Origin: Bacteroidia bacterium
GTDB taxonomy: Bacteria > Bacteroidota > Bacteroidia > Flavobacteriales > Flavobacteriaceae
Reading direction: 5' to 3'
Assembly: GCA_030432635.1 (NCBI GenBank)
Contig: JAUIMB010000008.1
Span: 62,001 to 126,000, forward strand
Length of the DNA stretch: 64,000 nt
Positions 9,078 to 17,528 of this stretch are shown in pieces (position 1 is the first letter of the stretch; each line of letters begins with the position of its first letter). A model generated the notes under the pieces. The model saw nothing but the letters and a program-made list of their open reading frames with translations, was not told the origin of the DNA and ran no database searches. A program made the position numbers and the translations under genes.

Positions 9078-10043
9078 TTAAATAATTTTTTCAGTAGACT
9101 TGTATTTATCTCGAAGCTGTGTCAGCATTTCTGAAGTCATTTTTTCAAGATCAAACTTGTGTTGCCAGTTCCAATCGGTTTTAGCTGAAGAGTCATCAAT
9201 AGATTTTGGCCAGCTATCTGCTATGCGTTGTCTAAAGTCAGGTTTATAGCTAATGCTGAAATTAGGAATATGCTTTTGTATGGCTTGAAAAATAGCCTTT
9301 GGTGTAAAACTGATGGCAGCCAAGTTGTAGGAAGATCGAATTTTTATATGTTCGCTTGGTGTGTCCATAATACCAATTGTTGCCGCAATGGCATCTTCCA
9401 TAAACATCATTGGAAGCTCAGTGTCTTCAGCTAAAAAGCACTCATAACTACCTTGGGTTATGGCTTTATGATAAATTTCCACAGCGTAGTCGGTTGTTCC
9501 GCCTCCAGGCATGGTTTTCCAACTTATAATTCCTGGATATCGAATACTTCTTACGTCAACACCATAATTATTATGGTAATATTCACACCAACGTTCACCG
9601 GTTTGTTTTGTAATTCCATATACGGTTGTTGGCTCACAAATTGTATGTTGAGGTGTTTCCAAAGCAGGAGTTGTAGGTCCAAATACAGCAATGCTCGAAG
9701 GCCAAAATATTTGCTTAATTACTCCTTCCTTGGCAAGATTCAATACATGAAACAGAGAATTCATATTGAGATCCCAAGCTTTCATTGGGAATTTTTCTCC
9801 TGTGCCACTGAGCATAGCAGCCATCAAATAGACAATGTCTATATCATGTTTTTCAACACAAGCTTTAACAGCGTCATAATCCTTGGCGTCAAGGATCTCG
9901 AAAATCCCAGAATTCACAATATCCATATTGCTTCTGGAAATATCACTGGCAATAATGTTTTCAGAACCATGTATCTCCTTGAGTTTATGAGTTAGCTCTG
10001 ATCCAATTTGCCCACAGGCACCAATGATTAAAATTTTAGACAT
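9078..10043 (-). CDS. L-threonine 3-dehydrogenase, extended-SDR type
   Basis: The 321-residue protein oxidises L-threonine with NAD to 2-amino-3-oxobutyrate, the first step of threonine breakdown. The N-terminus has the Rossmann motif GACGQIG (8-14) and the central region has the YGITK (YxxxK) catalytic motif near 143-147. Overall sequence matches the short-chain-dehydrogenase form of threonine dehydrogenase known from flavobacteria, not the zinc-dependent form of E. coli. A clear -7 element TAACTTTG lies at 10080-10087. The neighbours are unrelated lipoproteins. UDP-sugar epimerases share the fold, but the PGIISWKTMPGGGTTDYA stretch fits the threonine enzyme. Confidence 0.88.
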   Translation of the reverse strand: MSKILIIGACGQIGSELTHKLKEIHGSENIIASDISRSNMDIVNSGIFEILDAKDYDAVKACVEKHDIDIVYLMAAMLSGTGEKFPMKAWDLNMNSLFHVLNLAKEGVIKQIFWPSSIAVFGPTTPALETPQHTICEPTTVYGITKQTGERWCEYYHNNYGVDVRSIRYPGIISWKTMPGGGTTDYAVEIYHKAITQGSYECFLAEDTELPMMFMEDAIAATIGIMDTPSEHIKIRSSYNLAAISFTPKAIFQAIQKHIPNFSISYKPDFRQRIADSWPKSIDDSSAKTDWNWQHKFDLEKMTSEMLTQLRDKYKSTEKII

Positions 10044-10079
10044 AACGTCGCACTATTGATTAATGGTTGATATGAAAAG

Positions 10080-10087
10080 CAAAGTTA
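10080..10087 (-). promoter_or_regulatory. -7 promoter element of threonine dehydrogenase gene
   Basis: On the minus strand TAACTTTG matches the Bacteroidota -7 consensus TAnnTTTG. It lies 36 bases before the ATG at 10043, giving a leader of about 30 bases. Confidence 0.6.
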
Positions 10088-10196
10088 CCCACAAAAATAA
10101 AAATTTGTATCACGATGAAAGCCTTAAATTTCGTTAATTACAATTAAATCTTTAAGGCATTGTCTATATTTATGCCAAAATAATTATTTCTGTGTT

Positions 10197-10718
10197 ATGC
10201 GTGGCATCTTGCTTTTAGTTTTGGGCTTTGTTTTACTTGTAAATTGTAAAAACGATAAGGTTTTAAAAGAAGTTGCCGAAACTCAAGAACAGATTGATGC
10301 ACGAACAATATATGAAAGTGATATAGTCGCTTTAAGATATACCGATTTTGGATTGAGTTCAGATTCAGAACGTGCAACTAACGACTGGCAGAAATTTCAA
10401 GAGCTACAAAACGAAACCAATGACCTCAAAAAGGGGAGTTTGGATTTCTTTTCCCAAGACAGGCTACTATTGACAACCTTTTTAGCTGAGCTTCAAACAG
10501 AAATGCCAGAAGAACTTAAAACCAATGAAATTATGGCCAGGCTTACGGCCTTAAATACAAAGGCTCAAAAACTACATAGTCTTTTAACGCTTGATAATAT
10601 TGATAAATCTGAACGTCTTCAAGCCATCAAGGAATATTTGGTTACTGTTTCTAACCTTAATTTACAGATGAACAAGAAATTCGAATTTGACAAAAACAAT
10701 ATTGTTAAGCCAGAATAA
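10197..10718 (+). CDS. small putative lipoprotein, unknown function
   Basis: This is a 173-residue protein with a short lipoprotein signal and lipobox LVNC (Cys17). The mature part is almost wholly helical and charged, with heptad-like leucines around 75-160, suggesting a helical bundle. No known family is recognised. It precedes the M13 peptidase gene by 111 bases on the same strand and might share transcription. The ATG at 10197 is the only start that keeps the signal peptide. Confidence 0.8.
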   Translation: MRGILLLVLGFVLLVNCKNDKVLKEVAETQEQIDARTIYESDIVALRYTDFGLSSDSERATNDWQKFQELQNETNDLKKGSLDFFSQDRLLLTTFLAELQTEMPEELKTNEIMARLTALNTKAQKLHSLLTLDNIDKSERLQAIKEYLVTVSNLNLQMNKKFEFDKNNIVKPE

Positions 10719-10829
10719 TCGTATTTCAAAGGTGTTAAATGTCTTAATGTTTTGTTAATATGTAACAAATCCACAAGTTATGCTTCTCATTAATAACTAA
10801 TTTTATCAAATATAATTTTAATCACTATT

Positions 10830-12899
10830 ATGAAAACGAACATCAAAAGCATTTTGATTGTTTCTGTTTTGGCGTGTTTTGCATGTATTGGTTGCAAAGA
10901 AGAGTCAAAAGAGGAAACAGCAATGGCTGAAGTCGAGAAAATTCCTGGCATTGTTCTCGAAAACATGGACAAATCTGTTAGTCCGAAAGAAGATTTTTAC
11001 AGTTATGTAAACGGAAACTGGCAAAAGACAACAAAAATCCCTGAAGATGAAACCCGTTGGGGCGGATTTGGAGTATTGCGCAAATCGACAAGGGACGATG
11101 TTTTGGAAATATTGAAAACATCGAAGGAATTAGGAAAGTATGCTGAAGGAACAGATCAAAAGAAAGCCTTATTGATTTTTGATTCTGAACTTGACACAGT
11201 AGCACGTAACAAAGCTGGAATAGAACCATTAAAGCCTATACTTGCCAAAATAGATGGTATCAATAACATCGAAGACATGCAAACCATAGAGGCGACTACA
11301 ATGGGAGTTGCAACACCTTTTGCTGGTTTTGGTGCTGGTCCAGATTTAAACGATAGTAGTATGAATACCGCTTGGATTGGTCCTGGTGGGACTGGCTTAC
11401 AACGTGATTATTATTTGGATCAAGATGAAAAATCAAAGGAAATTCGAGCGAAGTATAAGGCACATGTCTCCAGAATGCTTCAGTTTATAGAGTATAGTAA
11501 GGAAGATGCAGATGCTGCAGCAGAAAAAGTGCTCAAGATGGAAACCCAATTGGTTGAACCAAGATTGGATAAGGTAGCTGCAAGAGATGCTCGTAACTAC
11601 AACAACCCAAGGTCCCTTGAGCAATTGCAAGAGATGTGCCCTTCCATTAATTGGAGTAAACTGATTACAGATTTAGGTGTCGAAAAAAAGATTGATACTG
11701 TATTAGTGGCACAGCCGAAGTATATGGTCGCCTTAAATGACTTCTTGAAAACAACACCAATTGAAGATGTTAAGATGTTAATTGATTGGACGACAATCAA
11801 TAATGCTGCAGGATTTCTAACTACTGACATTGAGCGTGCAAATTGGGAGTTTTATTCAAAAGAACTTGGAGGTGCCAAAAAGCAACGTTCGGCCGAAGAG
11901 CGCGCACTTGGTACAGTAACAGGATCTGTAGGTGAAGCTATTGGTCAACTGTATGTTGATGCAAAGTTTCCACCTGAAGCTAAGGAAAAGGCAGAAAAAA
12001 TGATTGCCAATGTAATTACCGCTTTTCAACAAAGAATAGAGAAATTGGATTGGATGACCGAAGAGACCAAAGCAAAAGCTATTGAGAAGTTGGATAAATT
12101 CACTGTGAAAATTGCGTATCCTGACGAATGGAGAGATTATTCTGACATGATGGTAAAGGAAGGAAATACGTATGCCGAAAATATGATGGCTGTTGGTAAA
12201 TGGGCTTTGGAAGATAATTTATCTGACATCAATGAACCAATTGATAAGAAAAGATGGGGAATGCCACCTCAAATGGTCAATGCCTATTTTAATCCGATTA
12301 ATAATGAAATTGTGTTTCCTGCAGCAATTTTACAACCACCTTTCTATAATTATACTGCTGATGATGCCGTGAATTATGGTGGTATAGGAGCAGTGATCGG
12401 TCATGAGATTTCACATGCTTTTGATGATTCAGGATCACGTTTTGATGCTGATGGTAACCTAAAAAATTGGTGGACAGAGAAAGATCTTGAAGAGTTTACA
12501 AAACGTGGAAATGCACTTGCCGAGCAATACAGTCAAATTGAAGTTTTAGATAGTGTTTTCATTAATGGAAAATTTACTCTTGGTGAGAACATTGGAGACC
12601 TTGGAGGAGTGCTTGGTGCTTATGATGGTTTACAATTGCACTTTGAGGAAAATGGAAGACCAGAAAATATAGACGGATTTACTCCAGAACAGCGTTTCTT
12701 TATGTCTTGGGCTACGGTTTGGAGAACTTTAACAAGAGATGATGAATTAAGAAGACTCGTAAAAGTTGATACCCATTCACCAGGCATGATTAGAGCAACC
12801 CAACCACTTAAAAACATCGATGCGTTTTACGAAGCGTTCGATATTAAGGAAGGTGATGCTATGTGGATTGCACCTGAAGATCGTGTGAGGATTTGGTAA
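10830..12899 (+). CDS. M13 family zinc metallopeptidase (neprilysin/PepO-like), lipoprotein
   Basis: The 689-residue protein is of full M13 length. The signal ends in a lipobox-like CIGC (Cys23), so the enzyme is probably lipid-anchored in the envelope. The zinc site is complete: HEISH at 525-529 and the third ligand Glu586 in GENIGDLGG. The substrate-binding NAYFNP motif lies near 490. The C-terminus has the family ending (MWIAPEDRVRIW). M13 enzymes cleave oligopeptides, so it probably digests imported or envelope peptides. A strong bidirectional hairpin follows 20 bases after the stop. Confidence 0.95.
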   Translation: MKTNIKSILIVSVLACFACIGCKEESKEETAMAEVEKIPGIVLENMDKSVSPKEDFYSYVNGNWQKTTKIPEDETRWGGFGVLRKSTRDDVLEILKTSKELGKYAEGTDQKKALLIFDSELDTVARNKAGIEPLKPILAKIDGINNIEDMQTIEATTMGVATPFAGFGAGPDLNDSSMNTAWIGPGGTGLQRDYYLDQDEKSKEIRAKYKAHVSRMLQFIEYSKEDADAAAEKVLKMETQLVEPRLDKVAARDARNYNNPRSLEQLQEMCPSINWSKLITDLGVEKKIDTVLVAQPKYMVALNDFLKTTPIEDVKMLIDWTTINNAAGFLTTDIERANWEFYSKELGGAKKQRSAEERALGTVTGSVGEAIGQLYVDAKFPPEAKEKAEKMIANVITAFQQRIEKLDWMTEETKAKAIEKLDKFTVKIAYPDEWRDYSDMMVKEGNTYAENMMAVGKWALEDNLSDINEPIDKKRWGMPPQMVNAYFNPINNEIVFPAAILQPPFYNYTADDAVNYGGIGAVIGHEISHAFDDSGSRFDADGNLKNWWTEKDLEEFTKRGNALAEQYSQIEVLDSVFINGKFTLGENIGDLGGVLGAYDGLQLHFEENGRPENIDGFTPEQRFFMSWATVWRTLTRDDELRRLVKVDTHSPGMIRATQPLKNIDAFYEAFDIKEGDAMWIAPEDRVRIW

Positions 12900-12918
12900 A
12901 CATTTTTTATATACTCAA

Positions 12919-12951
12919 AAGAAAAGCACCCAATATTTGGGTGCTTTTCTT
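12919..12951. terminator. bidirectional intrinsic terminator
   Basis: A 13-bp perfect stem (12919-12931 with 12939-12951) surrounds a 7-base loop. The stem contains GCACCC/GGGTGC next to A and T runs on both strands. It sits between the convergent M13 peptidase and TPR genes and can stop both. Confidence 0.85.
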
Positions 12952-12978
12952 ATTCAATGCTATTGTTGTCGCTGCTTT

Positions 12979-13677
12979 TTAATTCTTAGCACCTTCTTTT
13001 TTTCTGGCTTCGAGCGCCTCTTTACTTAGTTTTGCTAAATTAAAATTAGCATCCATCGTTACAGCTTCGTTGAGCATGTTTATAGCTGAATCTAAGTTGT
13101 CTGTTTGATTAAGGTTGAACATGATAAGCGCCTTCATGTACGTCAAAGCGCCTTTGAGCGATACTTCATAAGGTGCCTGCGATTCATAATACGCACGCTT
13201 CATTTCAGGTTTTACGTTTGCCAAACCATAATCCACACTGGCTTTAGCTCCAGCCAAATCCTTCATTTGAAGTTTGATTTCAGCAATTTCATAGGCCAAA
13301 TACGCATTGGCATCCCTTTTAAATAATTCTTCATAAAATACAATTGCACGTTGTGGCTGGTTAGCTGCTTTTAAAGCAATCGCCTTAACTTCAGTGTTGA
13401 GGTCTGAATCCGTAGCATTTTGATCAATACCAATGGTATTCAAGGCTTCAAGGTTTCTACCTTCAGACACATAGATATATGCTAAAGTGTCTGAACGTTG
13501 CTGACTTGGCTCAAGTACATTAAGATGCGTCATGGCATTGATAACACCTTGTACATCACCTTGGTTTTTCATCTGTTCGTAATAGGCTTCAAAATGTTTG
13601 GTGAGTTCAGATTTTGTTTGCGCTGAAACACCTAAAGTCATAACGATTACTAATGGAAGTATAAATTTTTGCATCAC
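12979..13677 (-). CDS. periplasmic TPR protein
   Basis: This 232-residue protein has a signal peptide (1-19, ending VSAQ) and then TPR-like helical hairpins through about residue 220. The best repeats are around 85-150 (A-L-N-T, P-Q-R-A-I-V-F-Y-E-E-L-F). No enzyme motif is present. It is probably a periplasmic scaffold. It is monocistronic, convergent with the M13 peptidase and divergent from the CBS protein gene. Confidence 0.85.
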   Translation of the reverse strand: MMQKFILPLVIVMTLGVSAQTKSELTKHFEAYYEQMKNQGDVQGVINAMTHLNVLEPSQQRSDTLAYIYVSEGRNLEALNTIGIDQNATDSDLNTEVKAIALKAANQPQRAIVFYEELFKRDANAYLAYEIAEIKLQMKDLAGAKASVDYGLANVKPEMKRAYYESQAPYEVSLKGALTYMKALIMFNLNQTDNLDSAINMLNEAVTMDANFNLAKLSKEALEARKKEGAKN

Positions 13678-13820
13678 TTTGAATTTTAAATTGCGCCAAA
13701 ACTAAAAAAATATCTTAGTTTAATTCTTAAAAGACTACTAATTATTTGTTTGCTTCTGGTCTTAGGGTTGCTATAATCACTTATTTTGACTATTTTTAAG
13801 ACACATCAAAACAATTGAAT

Positions 13821-14288
13821 ATGGGTATTAAAAGTTTTCAAGGCGCACGAAAGCAACAACAAGCCGTTAGCGATGCAACAGCATTTAGAGTGAGTGATTT
13901 TATGACTCGGGATTTGATTACATTCCAACCCGAACAAACGGTTGAGGAAGTGATACAAACTCTGATTAAGAATAAGATTTCTGGAGGTCCAGTGGTCAAT
14001 TCGAATCATGAATTGGTAGGCGTAATTTCGGAAGGTGACTGTTTAAAGCAGATTAGCGAAAGCCGTTATTACAATATGCCTATGGAACAGCATACCGTTG
14101 AACATAGAATGATCAAGGATGTCGAGACCATTGATGGTAATATGAATGTGTTTGATGCTGCCAACAAGTTTTTGGAGTCCAAAAGGCGTCGTTTCCCAAT
14201 AGTTGAAAATGGGAAATTGGTAGGGCAAATCAGTCAAAAAGATATTTTAAAAGCTGCCATTGAACTCAAAGGGCAGAATTGGAAGTAG
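13821..14288 (+). CDS. CBS-domain pair protein
   Basis: The product is 155 residues from the ATG at 13821. A TTG six bases earlier is in frame but less likely. Two CBS motifs cover about 25-85 (VSDFMTRDLITFQPEQTVEEV) and 90-150 (MIKDVETIDGNMNVFDA), each with the typical G-x-V/G-x-I core (LVGVISEGD, LVGQISQKD). CBS pairs bind adenine nucleotides and regulate partners, but here there is no attached enzyme domain. Its stop is 2 bases from the convergent stop of the GIDE-domain gene. Confidence 0.9.
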   Translation: MGIKSFQGARKQQQAVSDATAFRVSDFMTRDLITFQPEQTVEEVIQTLIKNKISGGPVVNSNHELVGVISEGDCLKQISESRYYNMPMEQHTVEHRMIKDVETIDGNMNVFDAANKFLESKRRRFPIVENGKLVGQISQKDILKAAIELKGQNWK

Positions 14289-14290
14289 TA

Positions 14291-14980
14291 TTATCCTTTG
14301 CGCTGGTTTGGCAACACTTCAGGTAAATCGGTTATAATTAGCTTTTGTTTACCTTCACTTTCCAAGGTGGCAATTTTAGAATATGGATACTCAGGCAAAG
14401 GTTCGCTAAGGGACTTCCATTTGGCAATACCAGCAACAGTAATACGTTCGCCAACTTCAATAATACCTTCTGTATAGCGCAAGCGTTTATTAAACCCAAA
14501 AATGGTTTCAGGATTGATGTGGTAGCGTCTCAATAAGGCTTCAAATTGAGGCGTTGGGTCATTAAAGGTACCAGATGATTGCTTGGTATCCTTTACCAAA
14601 TGACAGATGTAATTTTTAGGCTGCTCTTGAGGTTTGACGATTACAAAATCACCGCTTGTTTCTATAAAAAAATCTTGAAAACGTTCTTCCTTAACCAAGG
14701 TCTTCCAGCGTGAGCTTTTTCCTGTGCTAACCCTTTGCTGAATACAAATTTGATAGAATACACATTTGCGTTGAGAGTAAGGTGCCAATAAAGGCTCTTG
14801 AACATGAAGTGCTTTGCCACTCACCTTAGAAAGTTCGTTGGTTCTTAAACTGGATGTTGGTTTTGAGGGAATCTTGGATAAGGTTCTAATGATCACATTT
14901 TTTCCGCTGAAGTAGATCGCCAGAAATATGATTAAGCCAAAAAGGCCAAGGACAAGAATGATTATAATTAGTGGACTCAT
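14291..14980 (-). CDS. membrane protein with GIDE-type domain
   Basis: This 229-residue protein has an N-terminal membrane helix (about 4-25), then a soluble domain with the pattern R-T-x-S-K-I-P-T-S...V-x-G-K-A...P-L-x-A-P-Y-S-x-R-x-C-V-F-Y. This resembles the GIDE domain found in mitochondrial MUL1/GIDE E3 ligase and in many bacteria. No RING finger is present, so it is not a ubiquitin ligase. The bacterial function is not established. It lies 41 bases upstream of a small zinc-finger protein gene on the same strand. Confidence 0.75.
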   Translation of the reverse strand: MSPLIIIILVLGLFGLIIFLAIYFSGKNVIIRTLSKIPSKPTSSLRTNELSKVSGKALHVQEPLLAPYSQRKCVFYQICIQQRVSTGKSSRWKTLVKEERFQDFFIETSGDFVIVKPQEQPKNYICHLVKDTKQSSGTFNDPTPQFEALLRRYHINPETIFGFNKRLRYTEGIIEVGERITVAGIAKWKSLSEPLPEYPYSKIATLESEGKQKLIITDLPEVLPNQRKG

Positions 14981-15021
14981 ATCATATCAGTAAGACATTT
15001 AGGAAAATTGTTACAGTGGTA

Positions 15022-15372
15022 TTAGCTATCGCGTTTCACCAAGGCATAGTAATCATCTTCTAAAGGTAAATACCCTTGGTCGTAAACAAAATAGTATACC
15101 GTTCCTGCCTTAGTGGTATATATACTCGTGAAGTAATGAAAGTCAAATCCCTTTTCAATTAATTTGGCCCTAGAAACTTTTTTCTTTTGATCTGGATTGA
15201 GTTCTTCCAAGATTCTATAGTTTTTTCGCAAGCGATTATTGGTATTTCGTATTAGGTTTTTACTGTCTTTGTTTAAAGCATTGTTATAGGCATTTCTACA
15301 GGCGTCGCTGCAGAATTTCTTATCGATTCTCCCGATGATTTTTTCACCACACTCTGGACATTGTTTCGGCAT
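15022..15372 (-). CDS. small zinc-ribbon protein
   Basis: The 116-residue protein opens with a four-cysteine zinc site (C5PECG, then C21SDAC25). Such DUF2116-like fingers are thought to bind nucleic acid or protein. The rest is basic and ends in a compact aromatic domain (about 75-116). The stop lies 41 bases from the start of the GIDE-domain gene at 14980, so the two are tandem on the minus strand with this gene upstream. Function is unknown. Confidence 0.8.
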   Translation of the reverse strand: MPKQCPECGEKIIGRIDKKFCSDACRNAYNNALNKDSKNLIRNTNNRLRKNYRILEELNPDQKKKVSRAKLIEKGFDFHYFTSIYTTKAGTVYYFVYDQGYLPLEDDYYALVKRDS

Positions 15373-15611
15373 AATGTAACATTTAGTTAAGGCTTTGATA
15401 AGTTTATAGAGATCAAAGCTAATATCAAATATAGTAAATATACGATTTTTCCGTTTGCAAACGACTACAAATATTTACAAACGATTTTAAGCAAGTAACA
15501 ACCGAATACAATTTTCAAGCTGTCACATATTTGCAATGTCGAAACATAAGAACTCGATAGTATTAACTGTTTAACCCGTCTGCATTTTGCCAGACATTAA
15601 ATTTAAAAATT

Positions 15612-15944
15612 ATGAACACGCTTAGAAACAAAGTACAGTTGATTGGAAGATTAGGACAAGATCCAGAAATCGTAACCTTTAAAAACGGAGACAAAATTGC
15701 TAAATTCTCTATGGCTACAGATGATAGTTATAAGGATAAGGATGGTAATAAAGTTGAACGAGCCCATTGGCACAACGTTATCGTTAAAGGCGGACTCGTA
15801 AAAGTCGTAGAAGATTATGTGACCAAAGGACAGGAAATTGCCGTTGAAGGTAAATTGACAAATCGTTCTTGGGATGATGATCAGGGCAATAAGCGCTATG
15901 CTACCGAAATTATTTGCAATGAGTTATTAATGTTGAGCAAATAA
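15612..15944 (+). CDS. ssb: single-stranded DNA-binding protein, short form
   Basis: The 110-residue OB-fold protein has SSB signatures: NKVQLIGRLGQDPE near residues 6-19, ATDDSYKDKDG, HWHNVIVKG and YVTKGQEIAVEGKL. It stops right after the OB fold (NELLMLSK) and lacks the acidic C-terminal tip that full-length SSB uses to recruit repair proteins, so it is probably an accessory SSB and not the replication one. It is monocistronic. A CATATTTG -7-like element lies about 80 bases upstream (15526-15533). Confidence 0.9.
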   Translation: MNTLRNKVQLIGRLGQDPEIVTFKNGDKIAKFSMATDDSYKDKDGNKVERAHWHNVIVKGGLVKVVEDYVTKGQEIAVEGKLTNRSWDDDQGNKRYATEIICNELLMLSK

Positions 15945-15964
15945 GTTTTACAAATGCTTGTATT

Positions 15965-16137
15965 AAAATAGGCTGTTCGAAAAATGCCATTCTGAATGAA
16001 TTGAAGAATCTCTGACCTTAATATGGTTTGATAAAGGTTTTAAACAGATTAGATTCCTCGCTTTCAACTACGTTAAAACATCGTTGAACAAGATGTCAGA
16101 ATGACAGTGAAAAATCACTTTTCGAACAGCCTATTTT
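15965..16137. repeat. 173-bp MITE-like element with 19-bp terminal inverted repeats
   Basis: The ends are perfect 19-bp inverted repeats: aaaataggctgttcgaaaa at 15965-15983 and its complement at 16119-16137. Inside, both arms carry a related module (cattctga ... ttgaa ... gaatct) in opposite orientation, so the whole element is an imperfect palindrome. It has no coding capacity. It lies between the convergent ssb and cupredoxin-like genes, where transcripts from both sides would read into a large hairpin. Similar attctgaat/gaatct palindromes are common between genes in flavobacteria. Confidence 0.8.
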
Positions 16138-16161
16138 TCTATTAATCAACGTCCACGTGCA

Positions 16162-16551
16162 TTACTTTACAATTAACGCATATTGAGGTGTTGGATTCAA
16201 AGGGCAGAAATAAATGTATTCCCCTTTTTTTAATTTAGTTTCCTTTGAACGCTCTGTCGTGTTGTTATCCACAGCCTTGGTCACGTAAGCCGAACTGATA
16301 TGGTTCTCTGGTTTTGAGGCATCTTTGCCTTTGGGTACTAAAACAAATCCGACCTGATGACCCACATTGTTGTTAGTGATTTCAAAGATGTAATTACCTT
16401 CTTTTAGTGTAAGTTGTTCCTGAGTAAAGGCTCCTTTGGTTTGCTCTAATGAGATCACGGTGGCTTTTTCGTGTTTCATCATCTTATCTTGTGCATTTAT
16501 TGAAAAGTTAAATGCTAAAGCCAGCACAAGTGTTGAAATTAAATTCTTCAT
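16162..16551 (-). CDS. periplasmic cupredoxin-like protein with partial copper site
   Basis: This 129-residue protein has a signal peptide (1-20, ending SINAQ) and a beta-rich domain with a cupredoxin pattern: His65 in GHQVGFVLVPKG and Cys116 in YFCPLNP. After the Cys, the usual downstream His and Met ligands are absent (CPLNPTPQYALIVK), so a normal type-1 copper site is unlikely. It follows the AhpD-like gene by 25 bases and is probably in the same transcript. The role may be redox or metal related, but this is not shown. Confidence 0.8.
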   Translation of the reverse strand: MKNLISTLVLALAFNFSINAQDKMMKHEKATVISLEQTKGAFTQEQLTLKEGNYIFEITNNNVGHQVGFVLVPKGKDASKPENHISSAYVTKAVDNNTTERSKETKLKKGEYIYFCPLNPTPQYALIVK

Positions 16552-16576
16552 GGTTATAAAAATTAAATGTTTGTGT

Positions 16577-17131
16577 TTAAGATTGTATTAAAGCCTCTTC
16601 TGGAGAAGGTGCCAATGGAAAATCTACAGGAACTTTAGTCGTACTGTGAACATAATTGGAAATGGTCTTGTCTCCAACTAAAGCTATGGTATCAATTAAA
16701 TTGGCTTTTGTATAACCAGCTGCAAAATAATTCCCTATAACCTCTTCGTTGGTATGACCTCGATTTTCAGTAATGTTCTTGGCGAGCTTTGCCAAGGCAT
16801 CCAATTTATTATTAAATGACGCTTTGCCACTACGAAGCTCTAAAATTTGTTCGTCATTGAAACCGTTCATTTTTCCAATGACTGTATGCGCTGATAGGCA
16901 GTACACACAGTTGTTTACTTGACTTACAACTAAGTTTACCACTTCTTTTTCCTTCGCAGAAAGTGAGGTTTTGGCATTTGAGAAGTTTAAATAGTTTTCT
17001 AATGCCGTATCACTATTGGCATACGTTGCATAAAGATTTGGCACAAAGCCTAAAGCATTGTTAAGCTTGTCAAATATAGCTTTGTTGTTGTCACTTACAT
17101 CTTCTCTTTTGGGTACATTAAATGTTGTCAT
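16577..17131 (-). CDS. AhpD/carboxymuconolactone decarboxylase-like peroxidase-related protein
   Basis: The 184-residue protein has the AhpD signature C75VYC78xxxH82, which serves as a redox-active pair in alkyl-hydroperoxidase relatives. The length fits the single-domain peroxidase-related enzyme group. It is the first gene of a two-gene unit with the cupredoxin-like gene, and an AraC regulator gene lies upstream on the same strand. A CAACTTTG -7-like element (17171-17178) lies 40 bases before the start. Oxidative or organic-peroxide defence is inferred from the family. Confidence 0.9.
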   Translation of the reverse strand: MTTFNVPKREDVSDNNKAIFDKLNNALGFVPNLYATYANSDTALENYLNFSNAKTSLSAKEKEVVNLVVSQVNNCVYCLSAHTVIGKMNGFNDEQILELRSGKASFNNKLDALAKLAKNITENRGHTNEEVIGNYFAAGYTKANLIDTIALVGDKTISNYVHSTTKVPVDFPLAPSPEEALIQS

Positions 17132-17528
17132 GAGTATTCTATTTTTATGGTTTATAAATTATTGATACTGCAAAGTTGCAGGCTTTCTTCTAGGATTGGA
17201 ATGATCGTTTTTCCTTATGGATTGTCGATTTTTCCTTCACATTCAAAACCATGGAAGGTCTCTTAGCTGTGTTATGAGGAAATTCAACTGACTGATGCAT
17301 GCTTGGCATCACAATAGTAATCGTGTAGATACCTTTGTTCGCAATGTGTTTTTGGATTAATGACCTGATTGGTTTTCTTTTTATTCGTTCTGAAGATTTC
17401 AATTAAATTGAAAATGGAAATATGCTTAAGATTCATCCGCTTTGGTGTTATGATTTAATATTGCAAAGATGAGGTAGAACCTTATGTAAAGCGATGGATG
17501 TATTTCCTCTTGAGATGTCAATTATTCC
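17132..17528. other. 397-bp intergenic region with promoter-like motifs and a doubtful small frame
   Basis: This stretch separates the AraC regulator gene from the AhpD-like gene. On the minus strand it has two TTTGCA-containing -7-like elements, CAACTTTG at 17171-17178 and CATCTTTG at 17464-17471. A 70-codon frame (17190-17402) opens with TTG and has no good ribosome site. Its protein shows no family I recognise, so I do not call it a gene. No repeat or RNA structure stands out. Confidence 0.5.
17171..17178 (-). promoter_or_regulatory. -7-like element of AhpD-like/cupredoxin-like unit
   Basis: The minus-strand CAACTTTG followed by CA is one base off TAnnTTTG and 40 bases ahead of the ATG at 17131. 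It is the likely start of the two-gene transcript. Confidence 0.45.

Noticed and set aside
9453-9995. 180-codon open frame on the plus strand
   Set aside because: It is antisense to the threonine dehydrogenase gene and has no recognisable domain or start signal.
17190-17402. 70-codon frame on the minus strand between the AraC and AhpD-like genes
   Set aside because: It starts with TTG, lacks a ribosome site and matches no family I recognise. Kept only as a note in the intergenic entry.
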